A stretch of 64,000 bases of DNA from Piscinibacter defluvii. Its GTDB lineage: Bacteria; Pseudomonadota; Gammaproteobacteria; Burkholderiales; Burkholderiaceae_C. The notes under the pieces are model-generated. The model worked only from the letters and a program-made list of their open reading frames with translations, ran no database searches and was not told where the DNA came from. Within the stretch, counting starts at the first letter, position 1, and each line of letters opens with the position of its first letter. The stretch is taken from positions 124,001 to 188,000 of the forward strand of contig NZ_RCHJ01000014.1 in assembly GCF_004011805.1 (NCBI RefSeq). The letters run 5' to 3'. Positions 10,308-20,974 of this stretch are shown in pieces. The translations under genes were made by a program, and so were the position numbers.

Positions 10308-11090
10308 TCAGGGAAGGTCGACCGCGCCCATGCGCGCCGCCACCGTGCCGGCCCGGCCGATCACGTAGGCCGACGCCGGCCGCTTCTCGAAGCGCTTGGG
10401 CGCCGGCAGCATCACCGCCAGGCGCGCCGCCTGCATGGCGCCCAGGGTGGCGGCGTCGGTGCGGAAGTAGTAGCGCGCCGCGGCCTGCGCGCCGAACAGC
10501 CCCTCGCCCCACTCGACGTTGTTCAGGTAGATCTCGAGGATGCGCTGCTTGGACAGCAGTGCCTCGAGCATCAGCGTGACCACGAACTCCTGCCCCTTGC
10601 GCGCCAGGCTGCGCTCGCCGGCGAGGAACAGGTTCTTGGCCAGCTGCTGGGTGATCGTCGAGCCACCCACCAGCTTGGCCGGCGCCAGCGTGGCCGGCGG
10701 CGCCGCACCGGCGCGGGCACGTGCGGCGCGGCGCTCGGCCTGTTCGGCCAGCTTCTCCTGGCGTGCCTCGGCGCGCTGGTTGCGTTCCCAGGCCTTCTCG
10801 ACTGCGTCCCAGTCGATCCCGCCATGGTCCGCGAACGCGGCGTCCTCCGAGGCGATCACCGCGCGCTTGAGGTTCGGCGAGATGCGCTCGTAGTCGACCC
10901 ACTGCTGCGCCCAGGCGATGCGGTGCTGCTCGACCAGCAGCCGCCAGGCCTCGGAGCGCTGGAAGGTCGTCGATTGCGGATCGATCACCGTCATCAAGGC
11001 GATGCGCAGCAGGAAGTAGAGCTGCAGTGCGAGCGCCGCCAGCACCCACAGCGCGGCCAGGCGCCACAGCGCCGTCCAGAGCGGCCTCAT
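10308..11090 (-). CDS. mtgA: Monofunctional biosynthetic peptidoglycan transglycosylase
   Basis: GT51-family enzyme that polymerises lipid II into glycan strands at the inner membrane. The 260 residues comprise one N-terminal transmembrane helix (residues 8-34) and the catalytic domain. Glu82 in [14 protein letters not shown] is the catalytic glutamate and [15 protein letters not shown] is the second family motif, followed by [21 protein letters not shown] charged Lys/Arg/Ala insertion (residues 100-138) separates the two motifs, as in other Burkholderiales. The start overlaps the end of aroE by 4 bp. Confidence 0.94.
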   Translation of the reverse strand: MRPLWTALWRLAALWVLAALALQLYFLLRIALMTVIDPQSTTFQRSEAWRLLVEQHRIAWAQQWVDYERISPNLKRAVIASEDAAFADHGGIDWDAVEKAWERNQRAEARQEKLAEQAERRAARARAGAAPPATLAPAKLVGGSTITQQLAKNLFLAGERSLARKGQEFVVTLMLEALLSKQRILEIYLNNVEWGEGLFGAQAAARYYFRTDAATLGAMQAARLAVMLPAPKRFEKRPASAYVIGRAGTVAARMGAVDLP

Positions 11091-11968
11091 CGGGCAGCGG
11101 CCGCCAGGCGCGCGCGCAGCGCCGCCAGCACCGGCGCGGTGTCGGGCATCACGCCGCGCCAGCGCGCGAACGATTCGGCGGCCTGCTCCACCAGCATGCC
11201 CAGCCCGTCGCGCCCGCGTGCGCCCTGGGCTTCGGCCCAGCCGATGAAGCCGCGGGCGGCCGGACCGTACATCATGTCCAGCGCCAGCGCGCCGGGCGCG
11301 AACACGCCCGGCGGCACCGGGATGTCCGCCCCCTGCAGGCTCGCCGCCGTGGCGTTGACCACCACGTCGAAGCCGGTGCCGGCCTCGGCCGGCAACGCGG
11401 CCCGCAGTTGCACCGCGCCGGCCATGGCACGGTGGCGCTGCACCAGCGCGTCGGCCCGGGGCACGGTGCGGTTCGCGATCACCAGTTCGGCCGGCCCGGC
11501 CTGCAGCAACGGGCCGAGCGCCCCGGCCGCCGCGCCGCCCGCACCCACCAGCAGCACGCGCGCGCCGGCCAGCCGCACGCCGGCGTTGCGCTCGATGTCG
11601 CGCACCAGGCCGATGCCGTCGGCGTTGTCGCCCAGCCAGTCGTCGCCGTCGAAGCACAGCACGTTGACCGCCTCGGCGAGGCGGGCGCGCTCGGTCAGCC
11701 GCGTCGCCAGGCGGGCCGCCTCGAACTTGAACGGCACCGTGACGTTGCAGCCGCGCACCGGGCCGCCGGCCGTGTCGGCCACGAATCGACGCAGCGCACC
11801 GGCGAAGTCGTCCAGCGGCACCAGCAGCCGGCCGTAGTGCAGGGCCTGGCCGGTCTGGCGCGCGAACTCGGCGTGGATGAAGGGCGACTGGCTGTGTTCG
11901 ACCGGATGGCCGACGACGGCATAACGGTCCACCGGGCCGCCGGGCGGAGTGGTCGCGAGATCGCTCAT
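11087..11968 (-). CDS. aroE: Shikimate dehydrogenase (NADP+)
   Basis: AroE reduces 3-dehydroshikimate to shikimate. The 293-residue protein has the substrate-binding [17 protein letters not shown] near residues 22-38, the catalytic Lys region [16 protein letters not shown], and the nucleotide loop [17 protein letters not shown] followed by NRT, which contacts the NADP phosphate. The C-terminal [18 protein letters not shown] is also typical. It overlaps both neighbours (TonB-like gene upstream, mtgA downstream) by 4 bp each. Confidence 0.95.
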   Translation of the reverse strand: MSDLATTPPGGPVDRYAVVGHPVEHSQSPFIHAEFARQTGQALHYGRLLVPLDDFAGALRRFVADTAGGPVRGCNVTVPFKFEAARLATRLTERARLAEAVNVLCFDGDDWLGDNADGIGLVRDIERNAGVRLAGARVLLVGAGGAAAGALGPLLQAGPAELVIANRTVPRADALVQRHRAMAGAVQLRAALPAEAGTGFDVVVNATAASLQGADIPVPPGVFAPGALALDMMYGPAARGFIGWAEAQGARGRDGLGMLVEQAAESFARWRGVMPDTAPVLAALRARLAAAAR

Positions 11969-12834
11969 TGCGCGTTGGACAGCGAGGTTTCGAGGCCTTC
12001 CTCGCGCGTGAATCGGAAGCGCGAGGTGATCACCAGCTGGTCGGCCTTGCGCCGCATCGCGGCACTGAACGGGCCGAAGGGCGCGGCGGCCTTGACGATG
12101 GCCAGCGCCCGGCGGTCGAGGATCTTGGACTCCGAGGGCCGCACGATCTCGGTCTCGAGCACGCGGCCCTCGGCGTCGATGGTCACGTTCATCACCAGCT
12201 CGCCGTACAGCTTCTTGCCCTGGTACTCGGGGAAGTTGCGCGTGCCGCGCTCCTCGATGCGGCGGCGCAGCGCGTCGTAGTACAGCGCGTAGACCTCCTC
12301 GCGCGTCGACGGGCCGATGAAGCGCTTCTTCGGGCGCGCGTTCTCCTCGTTGATGCGCTTCTCGATCTCGGCCAGCAGCTCGATCAGCTGGCGGCGCCGC
12401 TCCTCCTGCGCGCGCTCCTCGGGCGAGCCCTGGTCGCGCCGCGGGTCCGGCGGCGGCAGCAGCGCGAGCTCGCGGCGCAGTTGCGCCAGCAGCTGCTGCT
12501 GGGTCTCCTGCAGTTGCTCGATCTGGCGGTGCGCGTCCTCGTTCGCGTCGCCCACCTGCACGGTGGCCGAAGGCGGCAGCGGCGAGGTGGCGCGGCCCTG
12601 GTCGGCCGTGCCGCCACCCTGCAGGTTGGCCTGCGCGATCGCCTGTGCCTGCGCCGGCGCCTCGCCGGAGCGCGTGTTGACCAGGATGACCTCGAGCGGC
12701 GTGTCCTTGAAGACGCGGTTGAAGCCCTCCGGGTCGACGAAACGCACGCCCAGCAGCGCGGCGTGCACGCCGAAGGAGAAGAGCAGCGCGAGCTGCAGCG
12801 TCGAGAGGCGGCGGCGTCGGCGCGGCGGGGCCAT
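11965..12834 (-). CDS. TonB-family energy-transducer-like protein
   Basis: A 289-residue protein with a short basic N-terminus, one transmembrane helix ([21 protein letters not shown], residues 12-32), a long periplasmic region with a Gln/Leu/Glu coiled coil (about residues 105-175), and a C-terminal TonB-like domain ([45 protein letters not shown]). It resembles TonB/TolA C-termini but no exbB/exbD or receptor genes are nearby, so coupling to an outer membrane receptor is only an inference. It is joined to the RNB gene (8-bp gap) and to aroE (4-bp overlap). Confidence 0.82.
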   Translation of the reverse strand: MAPPRRRRRLSTLQLALLFSFGVHAALLGVRFVDPEGFNRVFKDTPLEVILVNTRSGEAPAQAQAIAQANLQGGGTADQGRATSPLPPSATVQVGDANEDAHRQIEQLQETQQQLLAQLRRELALLPPPDPRRDQGSPEERAQEERRRQLIELLAEIEKRINEENARPKKRFIGPSTREEVYALYYDALRRRIEERGTRNFPEYQGKKLYGELVMNVTIDAEGRVLETEIVRPSESKILDRRALAIVKAAAPFGPFSAAMRRKADQLVITSRFRFTREEGLETSLSNAQ

Positions 12835-12842
12835 GGTCTGCC

Positions 12843-14909
12843 TCAGGCGGCCGGGGCCGGCAGGTCGGCGGCCGGCTCCGCGGCACCGTCCTCGGCCACG
12901 TCGATGGCCAGGGTCAGCGCGCCCGCGGCCGCTTCCTCGACGCCTTCCTCCACGTCCGCCTCGTCGACCGGCGCGTCGTCGGCGGTGGTGCCCGGGTCGT
13001 CGAGGCGCTGCAGCACGTTGGCGTGCAGATCCAGCGTCAGCAGGTCGGTGCCGGTGACGCGCACGCGCACGCGCGCGCCGCGCGGCAGGCCGTCGGCGCC
13101 GAGCGCGCGGAACACCAGCGGCAGGGTGTCGGCGCGCACCAGGCCATCCTTCAGCACCGCGGCATCGAGCTCGGTGACGCCGTTCTGCGTCAGGTACAGC
13201 AGCGTCCAGTAGCGCTCGATGGCCGACTGGAAGCCGTTGTACTCCGCATAGGCCGCGTCGAAGGCCGAGATGATCGAGAACAGCGCCGCGTCCTTGGGCT
13301 TGAACGGCGCGGCCAGCGCGGCGGTGCGGCCGTGCCGCGCGCAGGCGATGATCTGCCACTGGTTGACCAGGTCGACGTAGCGCCGCAGCGGCGAGGTGGC
13401 CCAGGTGTACTGCGCCACGCCCATGCCGGCGTGCGGCGCGGGCCTGACGCCCATGCGCACCTTGACCCCCGGCGCCAGGCTGGCCTGGCTGCGGTAGATG
13501 CCGGGCACGCCGCACTCGGCCAGCCAGCCGCCCCAGGTGCTGTTGGCCAGGATCATCGCCTCGGCGACGATCAGGTCCAGCGGCGCGCCGCGCTGGCGCA
13601 CGCCGATGTGCACCGTCTCGTCGCCGCGCGGCTCGCCCGCGTCGCCCTCGGGCCGCTCGAGCCGGAAGTTGTAGTCGGGCCGGTTGAAGGTCTCGGGCTT
13701 GCCGCGCGCCAGCTCGCGCTGCGCCTTCAGCCGCTGGGCCAGGCGGAAGGCGAAGGCCAGCTCGGCGGCGAACGGGTAGTCGGCCGGGGCGGCGCCGGTC
13801 AGCGCCGCCTCGGTGATCACCGCGTCGAGCCGGTCGTGGCGCAGGTTGGCGACGATCGGCACGCGCTCGAGCCGCGTCTGGCTGCCGCGCACCTCGAGCG
13901 TGGCCTCGTCGAGCGTGACGTAGAGCGAGACGGCCGGGCAGTCGCGCCCTTCGGTCAGCGTGTAGGCCTGCACCACCTCGTCGGGCAGCATGGTCAGCTT
14001 CCAGCCCGGCATGTAGACGGTCGACAGGCGCTCGCGTGCCAGCTTGTCGAGTGCCGACTCGGCGCCGATCGCCAGGCCCGGCGCCGCGATGTGGATGCCG
14101 AACACCACCGTGCCCGTGCCCAGGCCCTGCACCGACAGCGCGTCGTCGATCTCGGTGGTGGCCGAGTCGTCGATCGAAAAGGCCTGCAGCGCCGCCGTGG
14201 GCAGGGCCTCCTTGACCGGCGGCGCGGCCAGCGCCGCGAAGGCCGTGCCCTTGGGGAAGTTGTCGAACAGGAAGCGCCGCCAGTGGAACTGGTAGGGCGA
14301 GTCGATCGCGCCGGCGGCCTTCAGCAACTCCAGCGGTGCCCGGCCGGACTGCTTGGCCGCCGCCACCACCGCCTTGTACTCGGCCGCGTTCTTGTCCGGC
14401 TTGAACAGGATCTTGTAGAGCTGCTCGCGGATCGGCGCCGGGCACTGTCCGGCCACCAGCTCGCCGGCCCAGGCCTCGATCTGCGCGGCCTGCTGCTTCT
14501 TGCGCTCGATGCCCAGCAGCGCCGCCTTGACCGTCTCCTCCGGCGCCTTCTTGAAGTTGCCGCGCCCGAGCCGGCGGAAGTAGTGCGGCGCCTCGAACAG
14601 CCGGAACAGCGCGGCGGCCTGCTTCTCGACGCCGGCCTGCGCGTCGAAGTAGTCGCGCGCCAGGTCGGCGAAGCCGAACTCGGTGTCGGGGGCGAATTCC
14701 CAGGCCAGGTCCAGGTCGATGTCCAGCGCGAGGTGGCGCGCCGAGGCCAGCAGCTCGGCCGGCTGCGGCTTGTCGAACTTGAGCAGCACGTTGGCGGACT
14801 TGACCTTCACGCGCTTGCCCGATTCGAGCTCGATCTGCAGCGAGCTCTCCGCCTCGGTCATCACCCGGCCGGCGTGGAACTTGCCGGCCTCCTCGTACAA
14901 AGCAAACAT
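12843..14909 (-). CDS. RNB-domain exoribonuclease (RNase II family)
   Basis: A 688-residue 3'-5' exoribonuclease. The catalytic RNB domain spans roughly residues 245-560; the metal-binding aspartates are in [17 protein letters not shown]. Further family segments are [29 protein letters not shown] and [17 protein letters not shown], with the last RNA-binding Arg present. An OB/S1-type domain and an acidic tail (residues 640-688) follow. It is shorter than RNase R, and the N-terminus ([16 protein letters not shown]) is the type seen in the beta-proteobacterial RNase II-like group. No ribosome binding site precedes the ATG; GACAAT ends 9 nt upstream of it. It heads the RNB-TonB-aroE-mtgA unit. 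Confidence 0.9.
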   Translation of the reverse strand: MFALYEEAGKFHAGRVMTEAESSLQIELESGKRVKVKSANVLLKFDKPQPAELLASARHLALDIDLDLAWEFAPDTEFGFADLARDYFDAQAGVEKQAAALFRLFEAPHYFRRLGRGNFKKAPEETVKAALLGIERKKQQAAQIEAWAGELVAGQCPAPIREQLYKILFKPDKNAAEYKAVVAAAKQSGRAPLELLKAAGAIDSPYQFHWRRFLFDNFPKGTAFAALAAPPVKEALPTAALQAFSIDDSATTEIDDALSVQGLGTGTVVFGIHIAAPGLAIGAESALDKLARERLSTVYMPGWKLTMLPDEVVQAYTLTEGRDCPAVSLYVTLDEATLEVRGSQTRLERVPIVANLRHDRLDAVITEAALTGAAPADYPFAAELAFAFRLAQRLKAQRELARGKPETFNRPDYNFRLERPEGDAGEPRGDETVHIGVRQRGAPLDLIVAEAMILANSTWGGWLAECGVPGIYRSQASLAPGVKVRMGVRPAPHAGMGVAQYTWATSPLRRYVDLVNQWQIIACARHGRTAALAAPFKPKDAALFSIISAFDAAYAEYNGFQSAIERYWTLLYLTQNGVTELDAAVLKDGLVRADTLPLVFRALGADGLPRGARVRVRVTGTDLLTLDLHANVLQRLDDPGTTADDAPVDEADVEEGVEEAAAGALTLAIDVAEDGAAEPAADLPAPAA

Positions 14910-14918
14910 AGGGGGGCG

Positions 14919-14924
14919 ATTGTC
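14919..14924 (-). promoter_or_regulatory. -10-like box 9 nt before the RNB exoribonuclease start
   Basis: GACAAT on the minus strand (4 of 6) ends 9 nt before the ATG at 14909, with only a C-run between. This is compatible with a leaderless or nearly leaderless transcript for the whole RNB-TonB-aroE-mtgA unit. Confidence 0.25.
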
Positions 14925-14984
14925 GCAACTTTGTGGATCATCGCGCCGTATGTCCCCCGGTCACCCCTGCCAAGGAGCACACGC

Positions 14985-15386
14985 ATGCCCAGCGACAAGA
15001 TCCCCGTCGAGATCTCCGTCAAGGCCAAGTCCGAGTTTGCCTCGGCGGCCATCGCCATCATCGAGAAGACGGTCGAGAAGGCCGTCAAGGGCTCCGGCAC
15101 CCTGACCACCGATGCCGCCAAGGACAAGAAGGCGCCGCGCTGGATGCTCAGTGCCGAGTTCAGCGGCGCGCTCGACAAGGACGGCAAGAAGTTCGCCGGC
15201 AAGCTGGCCACCACGCTGCTGGTGATGAATGCCAGCGCCTCGGGCGCGACGCTGTCGGGCAACGGCGCCGCCGAGCTGGCCAAGCCCGGCAAGCTGGCCT
15301 CCGGCGACGTCGAGGTGCTGGCCGAGACGCTCGCCGAGGGCATGGCCAAGAAGGCCGTGGCCCACATGAAGACGCTCAAGCCCTGA
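14985..15386 (+). CDS. Hypothetical small soluble protein
   Basis: A 133-residue protein of no family I recognise. It has no signal peptide and no membrane segment, is rich in Lys, Ala and Ser, and has an N-terminal strand-helix part (IPVEISVKAKSEFASAAIAIIEKTVEKAV), a central PRWMLSAEFSGAL-DKDGKKFAGKLATTLLVM segment and a helical Lys-rich C-terminus. The start is secure: AAGGAG at 14972-14977 is 7 nt from the ATG. It stands alone on the plus strand between the RNB gene and the convergent ruvC gene (13-bp gap). The alternation of hydrophobic and polar residues suggests a small alpha/beta domain. Confidence 0.75.
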   Translation: MPSDKIPVEISVKAKSEFASAAIAIIEKTVEKAVKGSGTLTTDAAKDKKAPRWMLSAEFSGALDKDGKKFAGKLATTLLVMNASASGATLSGNGAAELAKPGKLASGDVEVLAETLAEGMAKKAVAHMKTLKP

Positions 15387-15399
15387 CCGCGCCGACGCG

Positions 15400-15948
15400 T
15401 CAGTAGCTGCGCCCCTTGCGGTACTGCGCATGCGCGCGGCGCGCCAGCGTCGTGCTGCGCGACAGGGCCGCGAACGAGGCGCCGGCGTGGGCGTGGCAGA
15501 TCGCCAGGCCGAGCGCGTCGGCCGCGTCCTTGCCCGGCTCGCCGGGCAGCGCGAGCAGCCGCGCGACCATCGCCTGCACCTGTTCCTTGCGCGCCTGGCC
15601 GTGGCCGACCACCGCCTTCTTCATCTGCAGCGCGGTGTACTCCGAGACGGCCAGGTCGTTGGAGACCAGCGCCGCCAGCGCCGCGCCGCGTGCCTGCCCG
15701 AGCAGCAGCGTGGACTGCGGGTTGACGTTGACGAACACGATCTCCAGCGAGGCGCAGTCGGGCCGGTAGCGCGCGGTCACCTCGCGCACGCCCTCGAAGA
15801 TGATCTTCAGCCGCGCCGGCAGCTGGCCCACGTCCACCGCGCCGGTGCTGATGGTGCCGCTGGCCACGTAGGCCAGGCGCGGGCCATCGGCCTCGATCAC
15901 GCCGAAGCCGGTGGTGCGCAGGCCGGGGTCGATGCCGAGGATCCGCAT
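15400..15948 (-). CDS. ruvC: Holliday junction resolvase RuvC
   Basis: RuvC cuts Holliday junctions symmetrically after RuvAB branch migration. The 182-residue protein begins [16 protein letters not shown] with the first catalytic Asp (D7). The second acidic residue is Glu in [11 protein letters not shown], and the C-terminal pair lies in [15 protein letters not shown]. RuvA and RuvB are not adjacent in the window. It is the last gene of the dusB-to-ruvC minus-strand series, 23 bp after cdsA. Confidence 0.95.
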   Translation of the reverse strand: MRILGIDPGLRTTGFGVIEADGPRLAYVASGTISTGAVDVGQLPARLKIIFEGVREVTARYRPDCASLEIVFVNVNPQSTLLLGQARGAALAALVSNDLAVSEYTALQMKKAVVGHGQARKEQVQAMVARLLALPGEPGKDAADALGLAICHAHAGASFAALSRSTTLARRAHAQYRKGRSY

Positions 15949-15971
15949 GCCGCGTGGACGCTCCGTCAGAG

Positions 15972-16940
15972 TCAGACGCCGAAGTACCAGCGCACGGAGT
16001 GGAAGAACACCGGCGCCGCGAAGCACAAGGGTGCCACACGGTCGAGCAGCCCGACGGCGCCGGTCACCGAGGCCTTGCCGCCCCAGTTGCGCACGCCGGC
16101 GTCGCGCTTGAGCGCCTTCATCACGAACTCGCCCAGCGTGCCCGCGCCGCCGGCCAGGAAGCCCATCACCAGCGCCGGCACGGGCTTGAACGGGGTGGCC
16201 CAGTACAGCAGCGCGCCGACGAACCCGGCCGCCAGGGTGCCGCACCACCAGGCGCGCCACGAGAACGAGCGGCTGATCGCGCGCGCCACGGGGCGGCGGC
16301 GCAGCCAGCGGCTGGCCAGCTCCTGCGCGATCTGCGCCGCGGCCACCACCAGTACCAGGTAGAGCACCAGGAAGGCACCACGGTCGGCATAACGCGGCAG
16401 GTCCAGCAGCAGCAGGGCGGGCGCGTGGCTCATGCCGTACACGCAGACCATGATGCCCCACTGGATCTTCGCGGTGCGCTCGAGGAAGCGCTGCGGGTCG
16501 TTGCCGAACGCGCTGACCACCGGGATGGCGAGGAACACGTAGACCGGCACGAACACCGTGAACAGGTCGAAGTGCCGCGTCGCGACGATCAGGTACTGCA
16601 GCGGCAGCACCGCGAAGAAGGCCAGCAGCAGGCTGCGGTGGTCGGCGCGCGCGGTCTGCGTCAGCGTCACGAACTCGCGCAGCGCGACGAACGAGAGCAC
16701 GCCGAACAGCAGCGTCGACACCGCCGCGCCGGCGATCCAGGCGATCCAGAACAGCACCGTGGCCAGCCACACGGCGCGCAGGTCGCGCACGAAGCGACCG
16801 AAGCGGTCCTCGTCGTCGGGCGTGCGCTCGCGCACCGAACGCGCCACCGTGACCACGGTGACGATGGTCAGCAGCCCGAACAGGGCGACGAACAGCAGCG
16901 CGATCTGCTGGGAGACGGCGAGTTCGCGCAGGGTGCCCAT
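15972..16940 (-). CDS. Phosphatidate cytidylyltransferase-type membrane enzyme
   Basis: A 322-residue polytopic protein with about eight transmembrane helices, of the CdsA family that makes CDP-diacylglycerol from phosphatidate and CTP. The C-terminal family signature is present around [25 protein letters not shown], with the Ser/Lys/Asp residues in the same order as in CdsA. It sits directly after plsC (1-bp gap between stop and start), which makes phosphatidate, so the two encode consecutive steps of phospholipid synthesis. It is longer and more divergent at its N-terminus than the CdsA beside uppS, so it may be a second copy; hence no gene symbol. Confidence 0.85.
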   Translation of the reverse strand: MGTLRELAVSQQIALLFVALFGLLTIVTVVTVARSVRERTPDDEDRFGRFVRDLRAVWLATVLFWIAWIAGAAVSTLLFGVLSFVALREFVTLTQTARADHRSLLLAFFAVLPLQYLIVATRHFDLFTVFVPVYVFLAIPVVSAFGNDPQRFLERTAKIQWGIMVCVYGMSHAPALLLLDLPRYADRGAFLVLYLVLVVAAAQIAQELASRWLRRRPVARAISRSFSWRAWWCGTLAAGFVGALLYWATPFKPVPALVMGFLAGGAGTLGEFVMKALKRDAGVRNWGGKASVTGAVGLLDRVAPLCFAAPVFFHSVRWYFGV

Positions 16941-16941
16941 G

Positions 16942-17559
16942 TCAGCGGATGTGGCGCAGCGCGATGACGGCCTGCCGCGCCCGCTCCAGGAAGGCGCGCT
17001 TGTCCTCGCCCGGCTGCAGGGCCAGCGGCGCGCCGAAGGTCACCGAGCACAGGATGGGCACCGGGATCACCTCGCCCTTGGGCATCACGCGCTGCACGTT
17101 GTCGATCCAGGCCGGGACCAGCGGCACGTCCGGAAAGGCCTCGGCCAGGTGGTACAGCCCGGCCTTGAACGGCGCCGGGTCGGCCGCGAAGCCGCGCGTG
17201 CCTTCGGGAAAGATCACCAGCGAGTCGCCGCGGCGCAGCGCCTCCACCAGCGGCTCGAGCGGGTCCTCGTCGTCGGTCCGCTGGCGCGACACGTACACCG
17301 CGTTGAACACCTCGCCGGTCAGCCAGCGCTTGAGCGGCGAGGCGGTCCAGTAGTCGCGCGCCGCGATCGGGCGCGTCATCGCGCGCAGGTCGCGCGGCAG
17401 CGCGGCCCAGATCAGCACCCAGTCGAAGTGGCTCTGGTGGTTGGCGAAGTAGATGCGCTGCTCGGCCTTGGGCGGGCTGCCGTACCAGTGGCCCTGCGCG
17501 CCGGTGATGAGGCGGGCGAGGAAGGCGAGGACGAGGCCCGTGGCCTCCGGCAGCTTCAA
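16942..17559 (-). CDS. 1-acyl-sn-glycerol-3-phosphate acyltransferase family protein
   Basis: A 205-residue PlsC-type acyltransferase. Motif I is NHQSHFDW (HX4D catalytic pair), motif III is FPEGTRG and the lysophosphatidate-binding segment is [18 protein letters not shown]. No ATG or GTG lies at the expected place; the TTG at 17559 overlaps the purH stop as TTGA, gives an N-terminus [18 protein letters not shown] that matches the expected length, and implies translational coupling to purH. The product phosphatidate is the substrate of the next gene. The start is inferred, the family is clear. Confidence 0.88.
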   Translation of the reverse strand: MKLPEATGLVLAFLARLITGAQGHWYGSPPKAEQRIYFANHQSHFDWVLIWAALPRDLRAMTRPIAARDYWTASPLKRWLTGEVFNAVYVSRQRTDDEDPLEPLVEALRRGDSLVIFPEGTRGFAADPAPFKAGLYHLAEAFPDVPLVPAWIDNVQRVMPKGEVIPVPILCSVTFGAPLALQPGEDKRAFLERARQAVIALRHIR

Positions 17560-19127
17560 TGCCTGAAGTGGCGCACGCCCGTCAGCACCATCGCGATGCC
17601 GCGCTCGTCGGCCGCCGCGATGACCTCCTCGTCGCGCACCGAGCCGCCGGGCTGGATCACGCAGCCGGCGCCCGCGTCGACCACCACGTCCAGCCCGTCG
17701 CGGAACGGGAAGAACGCGTCGCTGGCCACCGCCGAGCCGGCCAGCGACAGCCCGGCGTTGCCGGCCTTGATGGAGGCGATGCGGGCCGAGTCGACCCGGC
17801 TCATCTGCCCGGCGCCCACGCCCAGCGTCATGCCGCCGCCGCAGAACACGATCGCGTTGCTCTTGACGTACTTGGCCACCGTCCAGGCGAACAGCAGATC
17901 GTCGAGCTGCGCCGGTGTCGGCTGCTTCTTCGTCACCACCTTCAGCTCGGCGCGCGTGACCTGGCGGTTGTCGGCGTCCTGGATCAGCAGGCCCGAGCCG
18001 ACGCGCTTGACGTCCTGCGCGTTGCGGCCCTGCAGCCAGGGCGTGTCGCCGCCGGGCGGCAGCGCGATCTCGAGCAGCCGCGTGTTGACCTTGGCGGCGA
18101 ACACCGCGCGCGCCTCGGGGGTGAACGAGGGCGCGATCAGCACCTCGACGAACTGCTTGGCCACCAGCGCGGCGGCCGCCGCGTCGAGCTCGCGGTTGAA
18201 GGCGATGATGCCGCCGAAGGCCGAGGTCGGGTCGGTCTTGAAGGCCTTCGAGTACGCCTCGGCCGGGCTGGCGCCCAGCGCCACGCCGCAGGGGTTGGCG
18301 TGCTTGACGATCACGCAGGCGCCGGCCTCGAAGCTCCTGACACACTCCCAGGCCGCGTCCGCATCGGCGATGTTGTTGTAGGAGAGCTCCTTGCCCTGCA
18401 GCTGCGTCGCGGTGGCCAGCGAGCCGGGCGCGGGGTGCAGGTCGCGGTAGAAGGCGGCACGCTGCTGCGGGTTCTCGCCGTAGCGCAGGTCCTGCAGCTT
18501 GACGAAGCGGCCGTTGGCCTGGGCCGGGAAGGCGCTGCGCGAGCCGTCGGCCTGCAGCGAGGAGAGGTAGTCGCTGATCGCGGCGTCGTAGTTGCTGATG
18601 CGGTTGAAGGCCGCCACCGACAGCGCGAACCTGGTCTTGTCGCTGATGCCGCCGGCCTTCAGTTCGGCCAGCACCTCGTCGTACTGCGTCGCGTCGGTCA
18701 GCACCGCGACGTCTTTCCAGTTCTTGGCCGCCGAGCGCACCATCGCCGGCCCGCCGATGTCGATGTTCTCGATCGCGTCCTCCAGCGTGCAGCCGGGCTT
18801 GGCGACCGTGGCCTCGAACGGGTAGAGGTTGACGACCAGCAGGTCGATGGTGGCGATGCCATGGGCGCTCAGCGCCTGGATGTGCGCCGGCAGGTCGCGC
18901 CGCGCCAGCAGGCCGCCGTGGATGGCCGGGTGCAGCGTCTTGACGCGGCCGTCGAGCATCTCGGGAAAGCCGGTGTGTTCGGCCACCTCGGTGACCGGCA
19001 GGCCGGCCTCGGCCAGCAGCCTGGCGGTGCCGCCGGTGGACAGCAGCCTCACGCCCAGCGCATGCAGGCCGCGGGCGAACTCGACGACGCCGGTCTTGTC
19101 GGAAACGGAGAGGAGCGCGGTGGTCAT
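17556..19127 (-). CDS. purH: Bifunctional AICAR transformylase / IMP cyclohydrolase
   Basis: PurH catalyses the last two steps of IMP synthesis. The 523 residues match the family. The N-terminal IMP cyclohydrolase domain starts [20 protein letters not shown] and contains [16 protein letters not shown]. The C-terminal transformylase domain contains the Lys-His pair of [14 protein letters not shown] and ends [31 protein letters not shown], the usual C-terminus. It overlaps fis by 4 bp upstream and the acyltransferase by 4 bp downstream. Confidence 0.97.
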   Translation of the reverse strand: MTTALLSVSDKTGVVEFARGLHALGVRLLSTGGTARLLAEAGLPVTEVAEHTGFPEMLDGRVKTLHPAIHGGLLARRDLPAHIQALSAHGIATIDLLVVNLYPFEATVAKPGCTLEDAIENIDIGGPAMVRSAAKNWKDVAVLTDATQYDEVLAELKAGGISDKTRFALSVAAFNRISNYDAAISDYLSSLQADGSRSAFPAQANGRFVKLQDLRYGENPQQRAAFYRDLHPAPGSLATATQLQGKELSYNNIADADAAWECVRSFEAGACVIVKHANPCGVALGASPAEAYSKAFKTDPTSAFGGIIAFNRELDAAAAALVAKQFVEVLIAPSFTPEARAVFAAKVNTRLLEIALPPGGDTPWLQGRNAQDVKRVGSGLLIQDADNRQVTRAELKVVTKKQPTPAQLDDLLFAWTVAKYVKSNAIVFCGGGMTLGVGAGQMSRVDSARIASIKAGNAGLSLAGSAVASDAFFPFRDGLDVVVDAGAGCVIQPGGSVRDEEVIAAADERGIAMVLTGVRHFRH

Positions 19128-19360
19128 TTGATCAGCTTGTGCTCGAGCAGCTTGCGCCGCAGCGTGTTGCGGTTGATGCCCAGCCATTCGGCGGCGCGGC
19201 TCTGGTTGCCCTCGGCGTGTTTCATCACCACCTCGAGCAGCGGCCTTTCGGTGACGCGCAGGATCATCTCGTACATCGCGGTCGGCTCGACGCCGCGCAG
19301 GTCCTTGAAGTAGCTCTCCAGGTTCTCCCGGATGCACTCCTCGATGTGCTTCTTGCTCAT
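19124..19360 (-). CDS. fis: DNA-binding protein Fis
   Basis: A 78-residue Fis protein: dimerisation helices followed by the C-terminal helix-turn-helix [25 protein letters not shown], which is the most conserved part of the family. It bends DNA and controls growth-rate-dependent promoters. It lies behind dusB with a 4-bp overlap, the same dusB-fis order as in enterobacteria, and is coupled to purH downstream, the usual beta-proteobacterial arrangement. Confidence 0.96.
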   Translation of the reverse strand: MSKKHIEECIRENLESYFKDLRGVEPTAMYEMILRVTERPLLEVVMKHAEGNQSRAAEWLGINRNTLRRKLLEHKLIK

Positions 19361-20397
19361 GGGTTGTGTTCGAGGGTGTCGTCGTGGGCCGCGCCGCTCG
19401 TGGCGGGCAGCCGCGGGTGATCGACGGCGAGCGCTTCGAAGAAGTCGCCCACCGCGCGGACCTGTTCCTCGCAGGTCTCGATCAGGTTCATGCGCGCACG
19501 GAAGGCCTCGCCGCCGGGCAGGCCGCGCACGGCCCAGCCGATGTGCTTGCGGGCGCTGCGCACGCCCGAGTGTTCGCCGTACAGGCCGTAGTGGTCGTGC
19601 AGGTGCTCGAGCAGCCAGGCGCGGACCTGCCGCGTGGCCGGCGCCGCGCGGTGCGTGCCGTGCTCGAGGTAGTGCGCGACGTCACCGAAGATCCACGGCC
19701 GGCCCTGCGCGGCGCGGCCGATCATGATCGCGTCGGCGCCGGTGGCCTGCAGCACGGCCCGGGCCTTCTCGGGCGAATCGATGTCGCCGTTGGCGACCAC
19801 CGGGATGGCGACCGCCGCCTTCACCGCCGCGATCGTGTCGTACTCGGCTTCGCCCTTGTAGCCCTGCTCGCGCGTGCGGCCGTGCACCGTCACCATCGCC
19901 ACGCCGGCGCTCTCGGCGATGCGCGCCAGCCGCACCGCGTTGCGCTCGCTGGCACACCAGCCGGTGCGCATCTTCAGCGTCACCGGCACGCGCCGCGGCG
20001 CGCAGGCCGCGACCACCGCCTCGATGATCTGGGTGGCCAGCGGCTCGTCCTGCATCAGCGCCGAGCCGGCCCACTTGCTGCACACCTTCTTGGCCGGGCA
20101 GCCCATGTTGATGTCGATGATCTGCGCGCCGCGGTCGATGTTGTAGGCCGCCGCCTCGCCCGTCATGGCCGCCTCGGTGCCGGCGATCTGCACCGCGATC
20201 GGCGCGGCCTCGCCGGCGTGGTCGGCACGGCGGCTGGTCTTCAGGCTGGCCCACAGGTCGCGCCGCGAGGTCACCATCTCGCTGACCGCGTAGCCCGCGC
20301 CGAGCTTCTTGACCAGCTGGCGGAACGGGCGGTCGGTCACCCCGGCCATCGGGGCGGCAAACAGCCGGTTCGCCAGCGTGACGTGGCCGATGCGCAT
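19357..20397 (-). CDS. dusB: tRNA-dihydrouridine synthase B
   Basis: FMN-dependent reduction of uridine in the D-loop of tRNAs. The 346-residue protein starts [26 protein letters not shown], the typical beginning; the catalytic cysteine is in [12 protein letters not shown], the FMN phosphate site in [14 protein letters not shown] and [11 protein letters not shown] ... [14 protein letters not shown]. An upstream in-frame extension exists but has no family character. A TATACT -10 box lies about 40 bp upstream. It is the promoter-proximal gene of the dusB-fis-purH series. Confidence 0.95.
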   Translation of the reverse strand: MRIGHVTLANRLFAAPMAGVTDRPFRQLVKKLGAGYAVSEMVTSRRDLWASLKTSRRADHAGEAAPIAVQIAGTEAAMTGEAAAYNIDRGAQIIDINMGCPAKKVCSKWAGSALMQDEPLATQIIEAVVAACAPRRVPVTLKMRTGWCASERNAVRLARIAESAGVAMVTVHGRTREQGYKGEAEYDTIAAVKAAVAIPVVANGDIDSPEKARAVLQATGADAIMIGRAAQGRPWIFGDVAHYLEHGTHRAAPATRQVRAWLLEHLHDHYGLYGEHSGVRSARKHIGWAVRGLPGGEAFRARMNLIETCEEQVRAVGDFFEALAVDHPRLPATSGAAHDDTLEHNP

Positions 20398-20437
20398 GGG
20401 TGGGAGAGGGGGGAAGGCTGCCGAAAAAGGAGGCAGG

Positions 20438-20443
20438 AGTATA
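20438..20443 (-). promoter_or_regulatory. -10 box for the dusB-fis-purH unit
   Basis: TATACT on the minus strand matches the -10 consensus at 5 of 6 positions and lies 40 bp before the dusB ATG. I see no good -35 hexamer. A Pu/Py-biased, C-rich leader follows and there is no Shine-Dalgarno sequence before dusB. Confidence 0.35.
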
Positions 20444-20492
20444 GCGGCGCCCCCTCGATGGCCCGGGCTGCGCGACGTCAAGCACCGCTGCC

Positions 20493-20498
20493 TATGAT
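20493..20498 (+). promoter_or_regulatory. -10-like box 8 nt before the YqaA-family gene
   Basis: TATGAT (5 of 6) ends 8 nt before the ATG at 20507 and no Shine-Dalgarno sequence is present, suggesting a leaderless transcript. Confidence 0.4.
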
Positions 20499-20506
20499 CG
20501 CGCGGC

Positions 20507-20971
20507 ATGGAAGTCTGGATGGACGCCGCGCTGGCCTGGCTGGCCCTTCCCAAGCACGGGCTGTCGACCGTCTTCGTCGTCGCCTTCGTCTCCGCCACGC
20601 TGCTGCCGATGGGCTCGGAGCCGGCCGTGTTCGGCCTCGTCAAGCTCAACCCCGAGCTGTTCTGGCCGGCCGTGCTCGTCGCGACCGCCGGCAACACGCT
20701 CGGCGGCGCCGTCACCTGGTGGATGGGTTATGGCGCCGAGAAGGCCTATGAACGCGTCAAGCACCATCCGTCGGAGGCGCGCGCGCTGCAGTGGCTCAAG
20801 CGCTTCGGCGCCAAGGCCTGCCTGCTGTCGTGGCTGCCGATCGTCGGCGACCCGCTGTGTGCCGTGGCCGGCTGGCTGCGCCTGCCGTTCTGGCCTTGCG
20901 TGGCCTACATGGCGGTGGGCAAGTTCGCGCGCTACCTGACGATGACGGCGGCGCTGCTCTGGGTGTTCTGA
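20507..20971 (+). CDS. YqaA/DedA-like membrane protein
   Basis: A 154-residue protein with four or five hydrophobic segments and the SNARE-associated (DedA-like) pattern: LPMGSEPAVFGLV near residue 34, AGNTLGGAVTWWMGYG near 64 and LLSWLPIVGDPLCAVAGWLRL near 107. Such proteins are thought to move lipids across the membrane or maintain membrane potential. The ATG at 20507 is used although a second in-frame ATG lies 12 nt on. It ends 3 bp from the convergent patatin gene. Lipid transport is inferred from the family. Confidence 0.85.
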   Translation: MEVWMDAALAWLALPKHGLSTVFVVAFVSATLLPMGSEPAVFGLVKLNPELFWPAVLVATAGNTLGGAVTWWMGYGAEKAYERVKHHPSEARALQWLKRFGAKACLLSWLPIVGDPLCAVAGWLRLPFWPCVAYMAVGKFARYLTMTAALLWVF

Positions 20972-20974
20972 GCC

